Assembly (NCBI GenBank): GCA_037176725.1
Contig: JAZBRS010000049.1
Location: forward strand, 30,062,001-30,126,000
Direction: 5' to 3'
From: Posidonia oceanica
Taxonomy: Eukaryota > Streptophyta > Magnoliopsida > Alismatales > Posidoniaceae
DNA: 64,000 bases
In this document: piece after piece, positions 1 through 11,907 of the stretch
Position numbering within the stretch: the first letter of the stretch is position 1
How the letters are laid out: each line of letters opens with the position of its first letter
Program-made: the position numbers and the translations under genes
The notes under the pieces: model-generated
What the model was told of the DNA's origin: nothing
Database searches by the model: none
Seen by the model: only the letters and a program-made list of their open reading frames with translations

Positions 1-3000
1 GCCTGAAATGCAATTTTATATGGTAAACTTAGAGGATTAAATCAGATTAATTAACTGCAGGACTAAAATGCAATAATGAGAAGTTGGAGGGCCAAAATCA
101 AACTAATTACAGAAGGAAAGCACAGTAAAAGGACTGACATGCAAATAAAGAAGACTACATATTTTTCATGCAATTTTATATGGTTTCAATTCAAAAATAA
201 GCAGATTTAATCAAATAAAGGACCTGAACGCAAATAAGCAAGAACTGAGACCGAAAATGCAATATTTGGCAAAATAGCAAAGATAACAAAAAATAAAAGC
301 ACAGTGAAACTGTAGATCGTCGACCATTGTAGCAAATGCTACTAGTGGCCGACAGAGGAAGAAAAGGGGTGCTGGTGAGGCGTAGTCCGGCGGGCGAGCT
401 TCTCCAGAGCTTGACGGAGACCGGGGTAGCATCGGCGAGCAGCGACGCTGCGGGGAGCAAACCGGAGGAGTCGCCGGAGATCTGCAGACCTGCCTGGAGG
501 CAGAGCGGATGGAAACGGCGACGGAGGGCTGATCTGGAAGCGTGGTCGAGCTCCTGGGGTCCGTGCGAACCTCGGACAACAAACGGAGCAGCTTTCTGCT
601 GGCTGGAACGGCGAGACAGAGCCGGAGCTCGTCGGAGAAGAAGAAGGCGCGACGGCGTTGACTCCGGGCAGGAGAGAGCTGAAGGCTAAACTAATGGGTG
701 GGGAAGCTAGAGGGGAGAAGAACTAAGCTAGAGATGGAAGAAATTACCTGTTTCCGTGGCTGAGGAGTTCCCCCGACCTGGGCCGATTTCGCAGGAGACG
801 GCGAGCTTCGTCCGGGCGCTGCGGGCGTCTCCGACGGCTGCTGGGCGTCTGGTTCCGCTCCGTGCGTTGCTCCGGAGCTTGCTGAATGATCGGAGGGCAG
901 CTGCGAAGACCGGCGCGACGAATGGGTTCAGTGGGTTCACCACTGGTCACCGGAGGTGGGGGGAGGTGTTCACTGCTCTCTGATTCAATTGGGAGATGCC
1001 GGTGGCTTCCTGGTTGCTCAGTGGAGGTCTCTGGATGCTTGGGAAGGCTGGTGGAAGGCTGGAGAAGAAGATTGCGGATCGGGTGGATTTCTGGACAGGA
1101 TGGGTTGCAGGTGTTTGTGGTGGATGGTCGGAGCTGGGGTGGGTTGCTGGGCTGAAGGCTGAGTGGTTTGGGGAGGTGGTGATTCAAGGAGTAACTAGGA
1201 AGAGTTTGGGGTGGATTGGTGGTCTGTGGTGTCGGGAATTTTGAAGTGGAAAGGGGTTGGGTTCTGCTGAAAGTTTTTGGGTGTTCGGGGGCATTTTCTG
1301 GAGTGGAAAGGCTGGGGAAAGGAGGGGAAGGAATGCTGGGATTCTGGGTGGATTTGGGGGATGAATTGGAGGAAGTTTAAGGACTGATGGAGGCTCTGAT
1401 GTGGTCGGGAAAGAAGAGGGGGAAGAACTGGTTTTTGCAGTGGAAGGAGGAAGGGATTTGGGCGCTGGGAATTCTCTGGATTCCTTGCTCTCTCTCGGAC
1501 GACCAAAAGCATCGGAGGAGGCGAAGTGCTGAGGCTTTAACAGCTACTGGAGGACTGCTCGCGCGCTCGTGGAATTTGAATTCCACCGGTGCCGATTACT
1601 GCAGCTGTGGGAGAGGAGCGGCGAGGGAGACAGGCAGTTAATGCTGCCAGAAAAGCCGCTGAGAGAAGAGGAGGCTGTTGCTGATCTGATGGAGGGGGAA
1701 GAAGTTGAATTTCAAAAGGAAGGAGGGAATGCTGTGGATTCGCGGGAGAAGAGAAGAAGAAGTTGAAGAGGAGGAAGAAGAAGAAGGAGGGAAGAGGAGG
1801 GAGGAGGCAGATCGCGGGCCGGGCCGTGAGCTGAAAAAAAAGAAAAAAAAGAAAGAAAGAAAGAAGGGAAGTGGAACGGGCCGGACTGGGCCCAACAGGA
1901 AAAAAGGAAGAAAAGAAAGATAGGAAGAAAAGAGAAATGGAAGCGAAAGAGAGGAGAAATAAATTGGATAAAAATAAAATAAAAATAGGTAAAATTATTA
2001 GAGTGATTGTATTTCAAGTTAGGACCTTGATAAAATTTTTTAATGACTGTTTTTGGTTGGTTAATCAGGTTTAGAGGGATTTTGGGTTTGATTAGGGTTT
2101 TAAGGGTTTTCCTTGTTTTTGATTTGTTTTTTATTTTGACTAAATGTTTGTTAAGCTTTTTAAGTTGTTTTTTCAATTATGTTTTTTCTTGTTAAGTACT
2201 TGGGATATTAATTAGGATTTTTTTAAGGTTTGTTTTTAGATTAATTAGTGGTGAGTTTTAGATTTTAATCTTGATCCTTTTTCTTTAAGTCTTCTTTGAT
2301 TTGCTTTTTCTTAATTTCGTTTTGTTAAATTCTTTTAGCATTTTTTCTTAGGTTAGGTTTTCTTGTTAAGTTTTTAATTAGCTGTTCTTAAATTTTGATT
2401 GTTTGTTTTATTATTTTTTTAATTATGTTTCCAATTTTTCTTTTGAGAGTTGTTAGGTTAGGCTTTTCCTCCTTAATTATTGGCCCTTGCATTTCTTAAG
2501 TGTTTTCTTTCTCTTAGGGTTTGTTTTCTTGGTTGTTTTTAATAGGATTTTACTTTTAGCTGTTTTGATTGTATTTCGGTTTTTTCCTTGATTTTACAGC
2601 ATTTTCTCTTGGTTTGTTTTGTATTTTTTAGCTTGCATTCTTGGTTTTCCATTTTAGCTAGATTTAGTTGGGTTTAGGTTTTTAATTGTTTGCTTAATAT
2701 TTTTAATTGCTTTTCTTAGGGTTTTGGTTTGTTTTCCTTTTGTTTTAAAGTTTTTAGAGGTTTTTAAGGATATTTTAGGGGCTTAGCAAAAGAAAGAAAA
2801 AGAAAAGGAGAAGGAAGAAGAAAAGGGAAAAAGGAGGAATAAAGGGGAAAGAGAGGAGTTGAAAGAAAATAATTTTTTTGGAAGTCAGGGAAAATGCTAA
2901 AAATAAGATAAAAATAGAAATAAGATTGAGAAGAGATAGAAGCACAAGGGGGGCCCACAGCCAGGCAAGAAAAAAGGAGAGAAGGGGATGAAAAGAAGGA

Positions 3001-3474
3001 GGATAATCAGGAGAGAGAGAGGAGAGAGAAAAGGATAATCCAGGAGAGAGAAAAGGATAATTTAGGTGAATGGAGGGCTTAAAGGTTTTGAAAAGGGGTG
3101 AAAATTGGGGAATGTGTTGCCTACGGTCTCTAGTGTTGGTTCTGGGGATTTGGTTTAGTTTTGAGAAGGTTTTGGAAGGGTTTTGAGGTGTAGAAAAAGG
3201 GTAGTTTTACCTAGGTTTTCTAGGGTTTTTGGGAATGGTTTTGGGTCGAAAATTTCTAAGTATTTGGGTAGGTTTGCTAAGTAGGGGGTGATGGGTTTTC
3301 CTATGGTTTTTGGGCAGGTTTTGGGCTTGGGAAGTGGGTGTAGGCTTAGGTCAAGTTTAGGCTTGATTTGAAGGGTAAGAAAGAGGGAGAGGTGGTTGTT
3401 TTGACCTAGGTTTAGATCCAGAAGCCGCCAGAAGGTCCCAATTGGTCCAAGCCTGTCAAGATGGGGTGTCAACA
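1..3474 (-). repeat. 3' LTR of A1, partial (5' part of the LTR)
   Basis: This aligns base by base with 21,775-25,239 in the complete LTR, with few substitutions and small indels. The LTR's 5' terminus on the minus strand is TGTTGACACCCC, directly next to a purine-rich PPT. Inside are a GC-rich block (about 330-1,640), a purine-rich tract (about 1,740-1,930) and a T-rich stretch (about 2,050-2,760). Several ORFs of 60-150 codons cross it on both strands, but they are low-complexity and I do not call them genes. Confidence 0.88.
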
Positions 3475-3490
3475 GATGCCCCTCCCTGAG
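3475..3490 (-). promoter_or_regulatory. Polypurine tract of A1
   Basis: The minus strand reads CTCAGGGAGGGGCATC immediately before the LTR terminus TGTTGACACC. A G/A-rich tract abutting the 3' LTR is where plus-strand DNA synthesis is primed in LTR retrotransposons. The same tract is present in copy A2 at 25,240-25,255. Confidence 0.85.
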
Positions 3491-4029
3491 CAAGGTCAAG
3501 CGGAGCGAGGCCACTGCTCAGGTTTGACAAGACACCCCATCTAACCGACGGGAGCAGAGGTTTGCTATGGGCGTGAGCCCCTTATTCGGCGGATGCACCG
3601 AAAATCGTAGCCCGTTGCCGCAATGCAAGATGCAGGTGCAGATGGATGATGTGCAAAGTATGCAATGCATGCTAATACAAATGCAATGCAAACGTTAGTA
3701 CAAAAGTTAGTGCAGTTAGGATGCTGATGCAGTGCATATGATACTGATGATGTTAGACTAGTATGCAATGCTAGCAGAGAAGGTGCAGAGACGATGCAAG
3801 AGAAATGCTAAAAGAAAGGCGCGATGTGGCGCAAAGATCCGGTGGGAAGGCCAGACTTGCGTGACAAGGCAAGGGAGAAAAGGCGCAGCTTGTCCCCGCC
3901 CAGGGAGCAAGCTAGCAGAAAAGAAAGAGGGGTGCGAGGGGAGAGGGGCCAACTCTCCTATCGCAAGGGGATGCGAGACTTTGCCTTCTTGGGACAAGGT
4001 CACGCGAAGAAGGTGATAAGGTGTCGGGC
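3491..4029 (-). other. 3' UTR of A1, no gene seen
   Basis: Non-coding stretch between the PPT and the satellite arrays. It is rich in ATGCAA-type words (for example around 3,620-3,700), which also dominate part of the LTR. The short ORFs here are not conserved in a meaningful way. Confidence 0.6.
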
Positions 4030-4975
4030 TTATCGGCCGGATAGTTTACGGTCCTATCAACCGGGAGTGATAGTTTACAGTCCTATCATCTGGAAGCGAT
4101 AGTTTACGGTCCTATCAACTGGAGGTAGTTGTGAGTGATAGTTACTGGATATCAGCCGTATAACATGGTTGTGCGGGATAGTTTACAGTCCTATCAACTG
4201 GAACGATAGTTTACAGACCTATCAACTGGAACGATAGTTTACAGTCCTATCAACTAGAAGTGATAGTTTACAGTCCTATCAACTGGAAAGCACAAACCAT
4301 GAGGGATAGTTACTGGGTATCAGCCGTATAACGCAAATGCCAGAGAATGATAGTTTACGGTCCTATCAACCGGAGCGATAGTTTACAGGCTTATCAACTA
4401 GAGCGATAGTTTACAGTCCTATCAACTGGAAAGGGCATTTGCGAGGGATAGTTACTAGATATCAGCCGTATAACATGATTGTGAGGGATAGTTTACAGTC
4501 CTATCAACTGGAACGATAGTTTACAGTCCTATCAACTGGAAAGTGCAATCATGAGGGATAGTTACTGGATATCAGCCGTATAATGCAATTGCAGGTGATA
4601 GTTTACAGTCCTATCAACTGGAACGATAGTTTACAGTCCTATCAACTGGAGCGATAGTTTACAGTCCTATCAACGGAAAGCTGCAATTGCAAGGGACAGT
4701 TACTGGATGTTAGCCGTATAACGTAATTGCAAGTGATAGTTTTGGATATCAGCCAAGGATGAGTTTTGGATCATCAGCCAGAGAATGATAGTTTACAGTC
4801 CTATCAACTGGAACGATAGTTTACAGTCCTATCAACTGGAGCGATAGTTAACAGTCCTATCAACTGGAAAGTGCAATTACGAGGGACAGTTACTGGATGT
4901 CAGCCGTATAACACAACTGCGTGCCAGATCGGGGATCAGCCCAAGATGATAGTTTACGGTCCTATCAATCGGAAA
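4030..4975 (-). repeat. 28-bp minisatellite in the A1 3' UTR
   Basis: Unit about 28 bp, GATAGTTTACAGTCCTATCA plus 8 bp, repeated many times and interrupted at intervals by a second motif (GATAGTTACTGGATATCAGC type) that gives a higher-order pattern. Each unit contains the inverted pair GATAG...CTATC. Tandem repeats in the 3' UTR are a known trait of Tat/Ogre elements and a known source of plant satellite DNA. Confidence 0.9.
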
Positions 4976-4982
4976 GAGCAGT

Positions 4983-5000
4983 GATTGATTGATTGATTGA
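4983..5000. repeat. (GATT)n microsatellite
   Basis: About 4.5 GATT units. The equivalent site in A2 (26,804-26,837) has about 8.5 units, so the length differs between the copies. Confidence 0.9.
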
Positions 5001-5009
5001 AAAGAGGAG

Positions 5010-5572
5010 ATTGATAAGATATCGGACTTATCGGCCGGCAAAGGGAAAGAGATGATAAGATATCGGACTTATCGGCCGGCAAAGAGGAGATGAGGGAATG
5101 ATGAGAGATGATAAGATATCCGACTTATCGGCCGGCAAAGGGAAAGAGATGATAAGATATCGGACTTATCGGCCGGCAAAGAGGAGATGAGGGAATGATG
5201 AGAGATGATAAGATATCGGACTTATCGGCCGGCAAAGAGGGGATGAGGGAATGATGAGAGATGATAAGATATCGGACTTATCGGCCGGCAAAGAGGGGAT
5301 GAGGGAATGATGAGAGATGATAAGATATTGGACTTATCGGCCGGCAAAGAGGGGATGAGGGAATGATGAGAGATGATAAGATATCGGACTTATCGGCCGG
5401 CAAAGAGGGGATGAGGGAATGACAAGAGATGATAAGATATCGGACTTATCAGCCGGCAAAGAGGGGATGAGGGAATGACGAGAGATGATAAGATATCAGA
5501 CTTATTGGCCGGCAAAGAGGGGTTGAGGGAATGATGAGAGATGATAAGATATCGGACTTAACGGCCGGCAAT
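5010..5572 (-). repeat. 56-bp minisatellite in the A1 3' UTR
   Basis: Unit 56 bp (starts at 5,207 and 5,263, for example), with some shorter units near the left end. Each unit begins GATAAGATATCGGACTTATC, which contains the inverted pair GATAAG...CTTATC, followed by GGCCGGCAAAG and a G/A-rich tail. About ten units. Confidence 0.92.
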
Positions 5573-5764
5573 GGGGTTTCGCGAGAGTGAAGCATCCCAT
5601 GATACCAGGAATATCATGGGGGAAAGAGGGGGAGAATGATACTGAGGGGCGATCAAAAGATGCCCCTGGTGTCGGGATGACACCAGGGGTTGGCCAGCGC
5701 GTCCTTGGCATCAAAAGCAGAGGATGCAGACAAAACTGACGTGTTTGTCAGACGAGTAGTTTGG

Positions 5765-5942
5765 GGTACCAGCCGACAGATGATGACAGTTGACGGACCT
5801 ATCGCCGAGCAGTTGGGGGTGCCGGCCCGCAGAGGATGACAGGTTGACGGACCTATCGCCGAGCAGTTGGGGGTGCCAGCCCGCAGAGGATGACAGGTTG
5901 ATGGACCTATCGCCGAGCAGTTGGGGGTGCCAGCCAGCAGAG
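5765..5942 (-). repeat. 54-bp minisatellite in the A1 3' UTR
   Basis: Just over three copies of a 54-bp unit (AGTTGGGGGT starts at 5,811, 5,865 and 5,919). Because 54 is a multiple of three, the array gives repetitive ORFs on both strands; I treat these as by-products of the repeat. Confidence 0.9.
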
Positions 5943-6228
5943 GACTCGGTTGGGGAAGCTGGACGGCTCGGCTTGCTGGCACGGGTCTGCAGAGATTCTG
6001 GACTCCGGATTGGCTGCTGAGGACTTTCCTGCGTTGTGTTGGCTGCAAGTCTGGCCAGAGGGCCCAAGGTGATGTTGGCAATGATTATGCAATGCATTAA
6101 GCAGTGTTGAAGTGCAAGCAGACAACAGAAAACACTTTTTCATTGAAAGAACTTGATTACATGCCTGTGGCAGGTCAAAAGCATACAGCACAACTTGAAA
6201 GGAAACTACACATCGGCTGTACAAGTGC

Positions 6229-7698
6229 CTAGCCGGTTCGGGCCTTCTTTGACTGCCTTAAGTCGGGGAATAGGGGGCCGCCTGGCGGGATTTCATTGAT
6301 GGGCCAGAGCTCTTGGACCTCAGTCACATACTCAGGGGCGCATCCTATACCTCTCACAGCTGCGATGTCTGTTGATCACACCCCATGCTGCATCAGATCA
6401 GCCAGCTTCTTGGTTGGGGCAGTCGTGCTAAGGGGGTATGTCTGAAGAAGCTTGGGTGCTATGCTGTCAACAAAGGCGCCCTGCCGAAAGCCAAACTGGC
6501 ACATAACCCTGATAGGATGGTATTCCACACCCACAGTGAATCCTGGTAGCACGATCAGCCGCGTGCCGCACGCGCTGAAAAAGACAGTGAATGACTCGGC
6601 TACAGAAGGGATGATACGCCAGGTTACGGCGTTGTCAGTCAGTGCTGATAGCCTTTCATATTCTTCCTTGATGCTCTTGACTGTCTTGGCATGGCCGCTG
6701 CTGCAGTAGGCTTCAAAAGCATGCAACTAGGGGCGCAGAAGGTTCACTTCTAAGTGTGCAGTTAGCCAGACTTGTATAAGTGCCCCGCAGCCGTGGAAGT
6801 GGCGGCAGCGATGTGAGATGCGGTCCAGTCCGCGGTACGTTTCTGCCAGAACAACTGGTGCCAAGTCTATCTGCCGGGTCACCACAGCAAGTGCTATCTC
6901 TGCAACCTCAATGGCCACTGTCAGTCGGCCATGAGTAAAGATCAGCTCACCTAGGACGCGGATGACAAACCCTCGGAGCCACAGCTCATCTCCGAGTTCG
7001 ACGTGCTTCTTCATGACGTCATCAAAGTGCGCTAGGCAAAGCATAGGTTCAGGTTCATTGGCGCAGATCAGTCTTTGTTGGCAGCTTCGAGTAGGGAGCC
7101 CTGTCAGCTAGCTCAGGACCTCGAGGTATCCGTCACGCCTCATGAAGGTAGGCGGCCCCATGATCTTGGAGAAACCGCAGATCCGACGCACTTCTTCTAG
7201 TGTGGGTGTAAGCTCAGTTCTGCCAAAGCGAAAGACGTGGTGTGCCGGTTTCCAGAATCTTGCGGCGGCACACAGAAGATGGCGGCTTACTTCCACATCA
7301 GCAGCCTTTAGTAGCTTGGTTGGGATGCCCCACAGGCGCAGCTTTTCGCAGTCTTCTTGGGTAAGCTCGCCGAACCATTCTCGTAGGGTCTCCGAGCAGT
7401 GTGCTGGAGTCAACATAGTAGGGAAGCCCATTGCGCAGATCGCAGGGGTACAGGCAGATAGCTGCAGAGCTTGAAGGTACTTGTTATACATATTGCAAAC
7501 AGTCAGATCACACAGGTATATAATCTCTGACAGAAAGCAGAATCTGAGGTTGATAATGTAGTTCAGTATGCATCCAGCAGCTAAAGTCAGAATATAGCAG
7601 TTAAGCATAGATAAGCAAAGGGAATCTGCAGCAGTTTTGTGGACACGGGGGCAAGGGCTGGCAGGAGGTCTGGACAAGCACAGCTCGAGCAGCGTCAA
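6229..7698 (-). pseudogene. PMD/DUF7745-like accessory ORF of A1, broken
   Basis: Extra ORF in sense orientation between integrase and the 3' UTR satellites. The translation has the block 'ARFWKP..HVFRFGRTELTP' followed by TLEE, which resembles the W-P-T-F...GE-TLEDV core of plant mobile domain proteins and the related DUF7745 family found in plant gypsy elements; this assignment is from memory of the families. The frame is split by stops near 7,108 and 6,727, both CAG in A2 and TAG here, and by a CGA-to-TGA change near 6,376. The first 89 codons contain a hydrophobic stretch and may be leader or intron, so the coding start may be the Met at 7,431. The last in-frame stop is at 6,229. Its role in the element is unknown. 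Confidence 0.72.
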
Positions 7699-8849
7699 CG
7701 CGTTCTAGGCAAGAAGTACTGTCTCAGAGTCGAAGCGAGTTGCAGAACGGAACGATTGATAAGAAGGAAAGGATAATTGAGGATGCTTGCATGCATGATG
7801 TAGGTTGGTATGCTTATGAAATGATTAGTATGCTTGGGTGCCCTCAGCATACGGAGTGCTTTGGTGCCTGCTGCAAAGGAAGGGAGTGGTCCCCGACTCA
7901 CTGGGCCCTACTTAGATTCTTGGCTCGCTGGTGGCACTCCGGAACGGGTGTTGGCACTATACAGGTGGTGGTGTGGTGAGGACAGGCTACTTGCCGAACT
8001 CTCAGGACCTACACCTACTCTTTCTGCTCTCTTTTTTTGATCTCTCCCTCATAGGTATGCAGTCTTTCTCTGCCCCTAGCTAGGAGAGGGTAAGTGTTTT
8101 GCTTTTGGAGGGAAGTGGTAGACCCTTTTAGGCTTACACCCTTGGTCTCTTGTATGGTACGGGGGATGATGGTGCCTGCATTTTTGGGCTGAATCTTGCC
8201 CTTCTCTTTTCTTCTTTTCTCTTTTTTTTTTTTTTTTGGTTTGCTTTTTCTCCTTTTTCTTTTGTTTTTGTTCTATCTCTTTTTTTTGCTTGATTTCTTT
8301 TTCTCTCTCTTTTTTTCAGGCTTTTGCTATCCTCATTTTGGTGGCAAAAGAAGGGTGTTTGAGTTATGATGGATCTGGGCCTTGGGTCTGCTATGTGATG
8401 GGTAGAAGGAGCAGGGTTAGACTGCATACCCCTATCTCTAGGGCCGGCTTCTGTCTTCGTCTTCTGTTCCTTGGACATGCCCAAGCCTAGATGTCTACTC
8501 TCACTTTTTCCAGACTCACATCCTAACATTTTTTCTCCCTCAGAGGTGTATGTCCTTACGAGTTTAGGCAGTTCGCCTGTCCTGATTGGTGGTGGCTCCC
8601 TCACTAGCTAAGATAGCTAAGTAGTGCCGGGTGAGGTAGGGCGGACTCTTTCCAGAGTAGACAAGCACTTCCGATTTTCATCACCGGGCCACGGATGGGA
8701 TGCATGATTTGAGGGGATGACGATGATGATTGAAAGAGAGTTGATGCATGAGTAGGATAGAGAGAAGATGCAGGTAGGACGAGAATGCAAAAAGTGAGAA
8801 TGCAAGTGTGTAGGTGGGAGAAGGGCATCTGCAACGGGGCCGCCTTTGG
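7699..8849 (-). other. Spacer between integrase and the accessory ORF of A1
   Basis: No conserved ORF. On the plus strand it holds a pyrimidine-rich stretch at about 8,020-8,330 (CT and T runs) that is a purine tract on the element's sense strand. A T run near 8,221-8,238 is longer than in A2. Confidence 0.6.
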
Positions 8850-10760
8850 CTACTGATAGTACTTCTTGAGATAGCAGAGGTTGACGGGCTCAGACTGCTC
8901 GACCCGGTCCATATCCTCAAGAGTTACAGTGCCTCCCGAGAAGACCTGCTTGACCACGAAGGGGCCATGCCAATTAGGTCGGAATTTCCCTCGACCATCA
9001 GGCAAATGAATGGCGCGCAAAACGAGGTCCCCTGGCTGAAAGTTTCTGGGCTGGACCTTCTTCAAAAATGTTCTGGCCATCCGCTTCTGGTAGCAGTGAG
9101 CGTTGTGCATAGCTTGCAATCTGTGCTCATCAATCAGATTTAGTTGGACGCAGCGGTCTTCAACCCATTCTGCCTCTTCCAACTCAGCTTCTCGTTGGAT
9201 CCGCAGTGAAGGAATCTCTACTTCAACAAGTAGTACCGCTTCCATGCCGTACACCAAAGAATACGGGGTGGCTCCCGTCGAGGTTCGGATTGATGTCCTG
9301 TATGCCCAGAGCGCATACGGGAGCTTGTCATGCCAATCCTTGTGGGTTTCTGCTATCTTTTCCAAGATTTTAACAATGTTCTTGTTTGCAGACTCCACTG
9401 CTCCGTTCATCTGTGGCCGGTAGGGCGAGGATCTATGATGCTTGATCTTGAGACTCTGTAGGTATTCCTCGATCCTCTTGGCAATGAAGTTTGTGCCATT
9501 ATCAGAGATGACAGAGTGCGGGACCCCATATCGGGCAACGATATTGTTCCTGATAAACTTTTCTGTTGCCACAGCGGTGACTGTCTTATAAGAGGCTGCT
9601 TCCACCCACTTGGTAAAGTAATCGATCGCTACTAGAATGTAACGATGACCATTTGAAGCAGCTGGGTGGATGGCGCCAATGACATTGATCCCCCAGGTGG
9701 AGAAAGGCCATGGCGAAGACATGTTATGCAGCTGTTGCGGGGGGGCCTTGATGAAGTTACCATGGATCTGGCAGTTGTGGCATCTACGCACGAACCAGCA
9801 GCAGTCTGCTTCCATGGTCTGCCAGAAATATCCTTGGAGCATGATCTTCTTGGCTAGGAGGACGCCGTTCATGTGCGGGCCACAGGTCCCTGCATGCACT
9901 TGAAGCATCAGCGTGTCAGCCTCCGATTTGTTCAGGCAGCGCAGTAGCATCTGATTATATGACCTTCTATACAGCTGCCCTGCCCCCAACACATACTTTG
10001 ACGCCAGACGCGCTAGAGTTCTCTTGTCTGCTGCTGCGGTATCAGGAGGAAAGCTGCCAGACTCCAGGAAAGATTTTATATCTTGATACCAGGGCTGCTC
10101 CTCTACTGGATCCGCCTCTTCTATGTTCAGGCAATATGCAGGCTGCTCAATGCGAGTAACAGATACATCCACTGCGCTGTCTTCAGGTATAGTGAGCCAG
10201 GATGCCAGAGTTGTTAGTGCGTCTGCATACGCGTTCTTTGCTCTGTTCATGTATGTGAAGCAGATGCTCTCAAATTCTTCCATCAGCCTCAGCAGGTGTT
10301 CGTGATACGGCACAAGCTTAGGATCTTTTGTCCTCCAGTCGCCGTTCACTTGAGAGATTACTAGCATGGCATCACCATGCACATGCAGCTTCTGCACCTT
10401 ATGCTCGAGGGCGACTTTCAATCCCAGGATGCATGCTTCATATTCTGCTTGATTGTTTGTGCAGGTGAAAGTCAGCTTCCTCGCGAAGGGAATCATCTGT
10501 CCCTGGGGCGTTGTCAGCACTGCGCCTAGGCCTCGGCCCTTTTTGTTGACAGCGCCATCAAAGTAGAGCTGCCATTCCTCTTGTTTTTCAGGATTTTTCT
10601 CCTTAGAGCCCTCCATTGCGAAGAGGATATCCTCGTCAGGGAACTGCGTCTGGAGGGGTTGGTATTCAGGTAGAGGAAGATCAGCAAGATGGTCTGCCAT
10701 GGCCTGACCCTTCATGGATTTCTGTGTGACAAAGGTGATGTCGTATTGAGACAATAACAC
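8850..10760 (-). pseudogene. pol C-terminal part of A1: archaeal-type RNase H and integrase
   Basis: An open frame of 636 codons, continuous in phase with the RT segment upstream; the stop between them is a CAG-to-TAG change. Residues about 60-190 are the second RNase H: YFDGA, NQAEYEA, HGDAM and NAYADAL supply the D-E-D-D residues. Integrase follows with the H-H-C-C zinc-binding region (HAGTCGPHMNG...CHNCQ), then the catalytic core. The second acidic residue (SDNGT) and the E (NGAVESANK) are present, but the first catalytic position reads WGINVIG, with Asn where Asp is expected (codon 9,684-9,686). The C-terminal part has the basic RGKFRPNW/GPF motif. The stop at 8,850 looks natural. Confidence 0.88.
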
Positions 10761-11907
10761 CTACCACTTAGCACATCTGCCTACCATGGCCGGCTTTTGA
10801 AAGAGGAACTTGATAGGATCATGCCGGCATAAGAGCTGAACTGGGTATGCCATCATGTAGTGCCTTAGTTTCTGTGCAGCCCAGACGAGGGACAAGCAGG
10901 TCTTCTCTAGTGTACTGTACCTGGCTTCGCATTCATTAATCTTCTTGCTCAGGTAATAGATGGCGCGCTCCCTTCTACCAGATTCGTCATGTTGGCCCAA
11001 GACGGCGCCTATGGAATGCTGCGTGGTAGAAAGGTAGAGAAGCAAAGGTCTCCCTGGTGTAAGGGGAACTAGGACAGGAGGCTTGATCAACAGCTGCTTG
11101 ATCTTGGCAAATGCAGCCTGACACTCCTCGCTCCAATGAATCTGCGCATTCTTCCTCAGGAGCTTGAATATGGGTTCACAGATGGGCGTAAGCTGTGCAA
11201 TAAAGCGACTGATATACTGTAAACGCCCAAGCAGACTTCTGACCTCCTTTTCAGTTCTGGGGGGTGGCATGTCCACGATGGCTTTTGCTTTCATCGGGTC
11301 CACCTCAATCCCCCTTTGGCTAACAATGTAGCCGAGCAGTTTGCCAGAAGACACCCCAAATACGCACTTCTTGGGATTCAGGCACAATTTGTATTTCCAT
11401 AGACGATCAAAGAGCTTTCTTAGACAGGCAAGGTGGTCTTCAGGCTCTCTGGTTTTAGTAATCATGTCGTCTACACAGACCTCTACTTCTTAGTGCATGA
11501 GGTCGTGGAACAGCGCAGTCATGGCCCTCTGATAGGTCGCACCAGCATTCTTCAAATCGAACGGCATGACTTGGTAGCAGAAGACTCCCCAAGGGGTGAT
11601 GAATGAAGTCTTTTCCATGTCTTCTTCTGCCATTTTAATTTGGTTATATCCAGAAAAGCCGTCCATGAAGGAGAGCATCTTGTGGCCCGCTGTATTGTCG
11701 ACTAGGACGTCAATGTGAGGCAAGGGGAAGTCGTCCTTGGGACTTGTCTTGTTCAGGTCCCTGTAGTCGTTGCAGATCCGGATTCGGCCATCTTTCTTGG
11801 GCATAGGTACAATGTTTGCCAGCCACTCAGGATAAAGAACGACCTTCAGAAAGTTGACTCTGAGCTGCTTCATTATCTCTTCTTTGATCATGAGCAACCA
11901 CTGTGGT
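10761..11907 (-). pseudogene. Reverse transcriptase and first RNase H of A1, broken
   Basis: RT motifs are clear: IRICNDYRDLN, SFMDGFSGYNQIK, LKNAGATYQRA. The catalytic YVDD motif has become CVDD (11,466-11,477), so activity is doubtful. Stops at 11,907 (CGA to TGA), near 11,490 and at 10,761 (CAG to TAG) break the frame, but all pieces are in one phase. The first RNase H has the usual fold motifs (WSEECQAAFAKIK, TLEKTCLSLVWA), yet the first acidic residue is missing (LYLSTTQ instead of a TDAS-type motif). This loss is expected in Tat elements, where the second RNase H is thought to supply the activity. Confidence 0.9.

Noticed and set aside
336..689. 117-codon plus-strand ORF kept in both LTRs (also 22,110-22,463)
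   Set aside because: It lies antisense in the GC-rich part of the LTR, is Arg/Ser-rich low complexity and has no recognisable domain; conservation follows from the young age of the LTR copies.
5010..5572. CRISPR-like regular repeats
   Set aside because: Units are contiguous 56-bp tandem copies without unique spacers, in a plant retrotransposon 3' UTR.
5653..6097. Overlapping minus-strand ORFs with repeats such as AGTPNCSAIGPST
   Set aside because: They are translations of the 54-bp satellite, whose length is a multiple of three; different frames give equally long ORFs.
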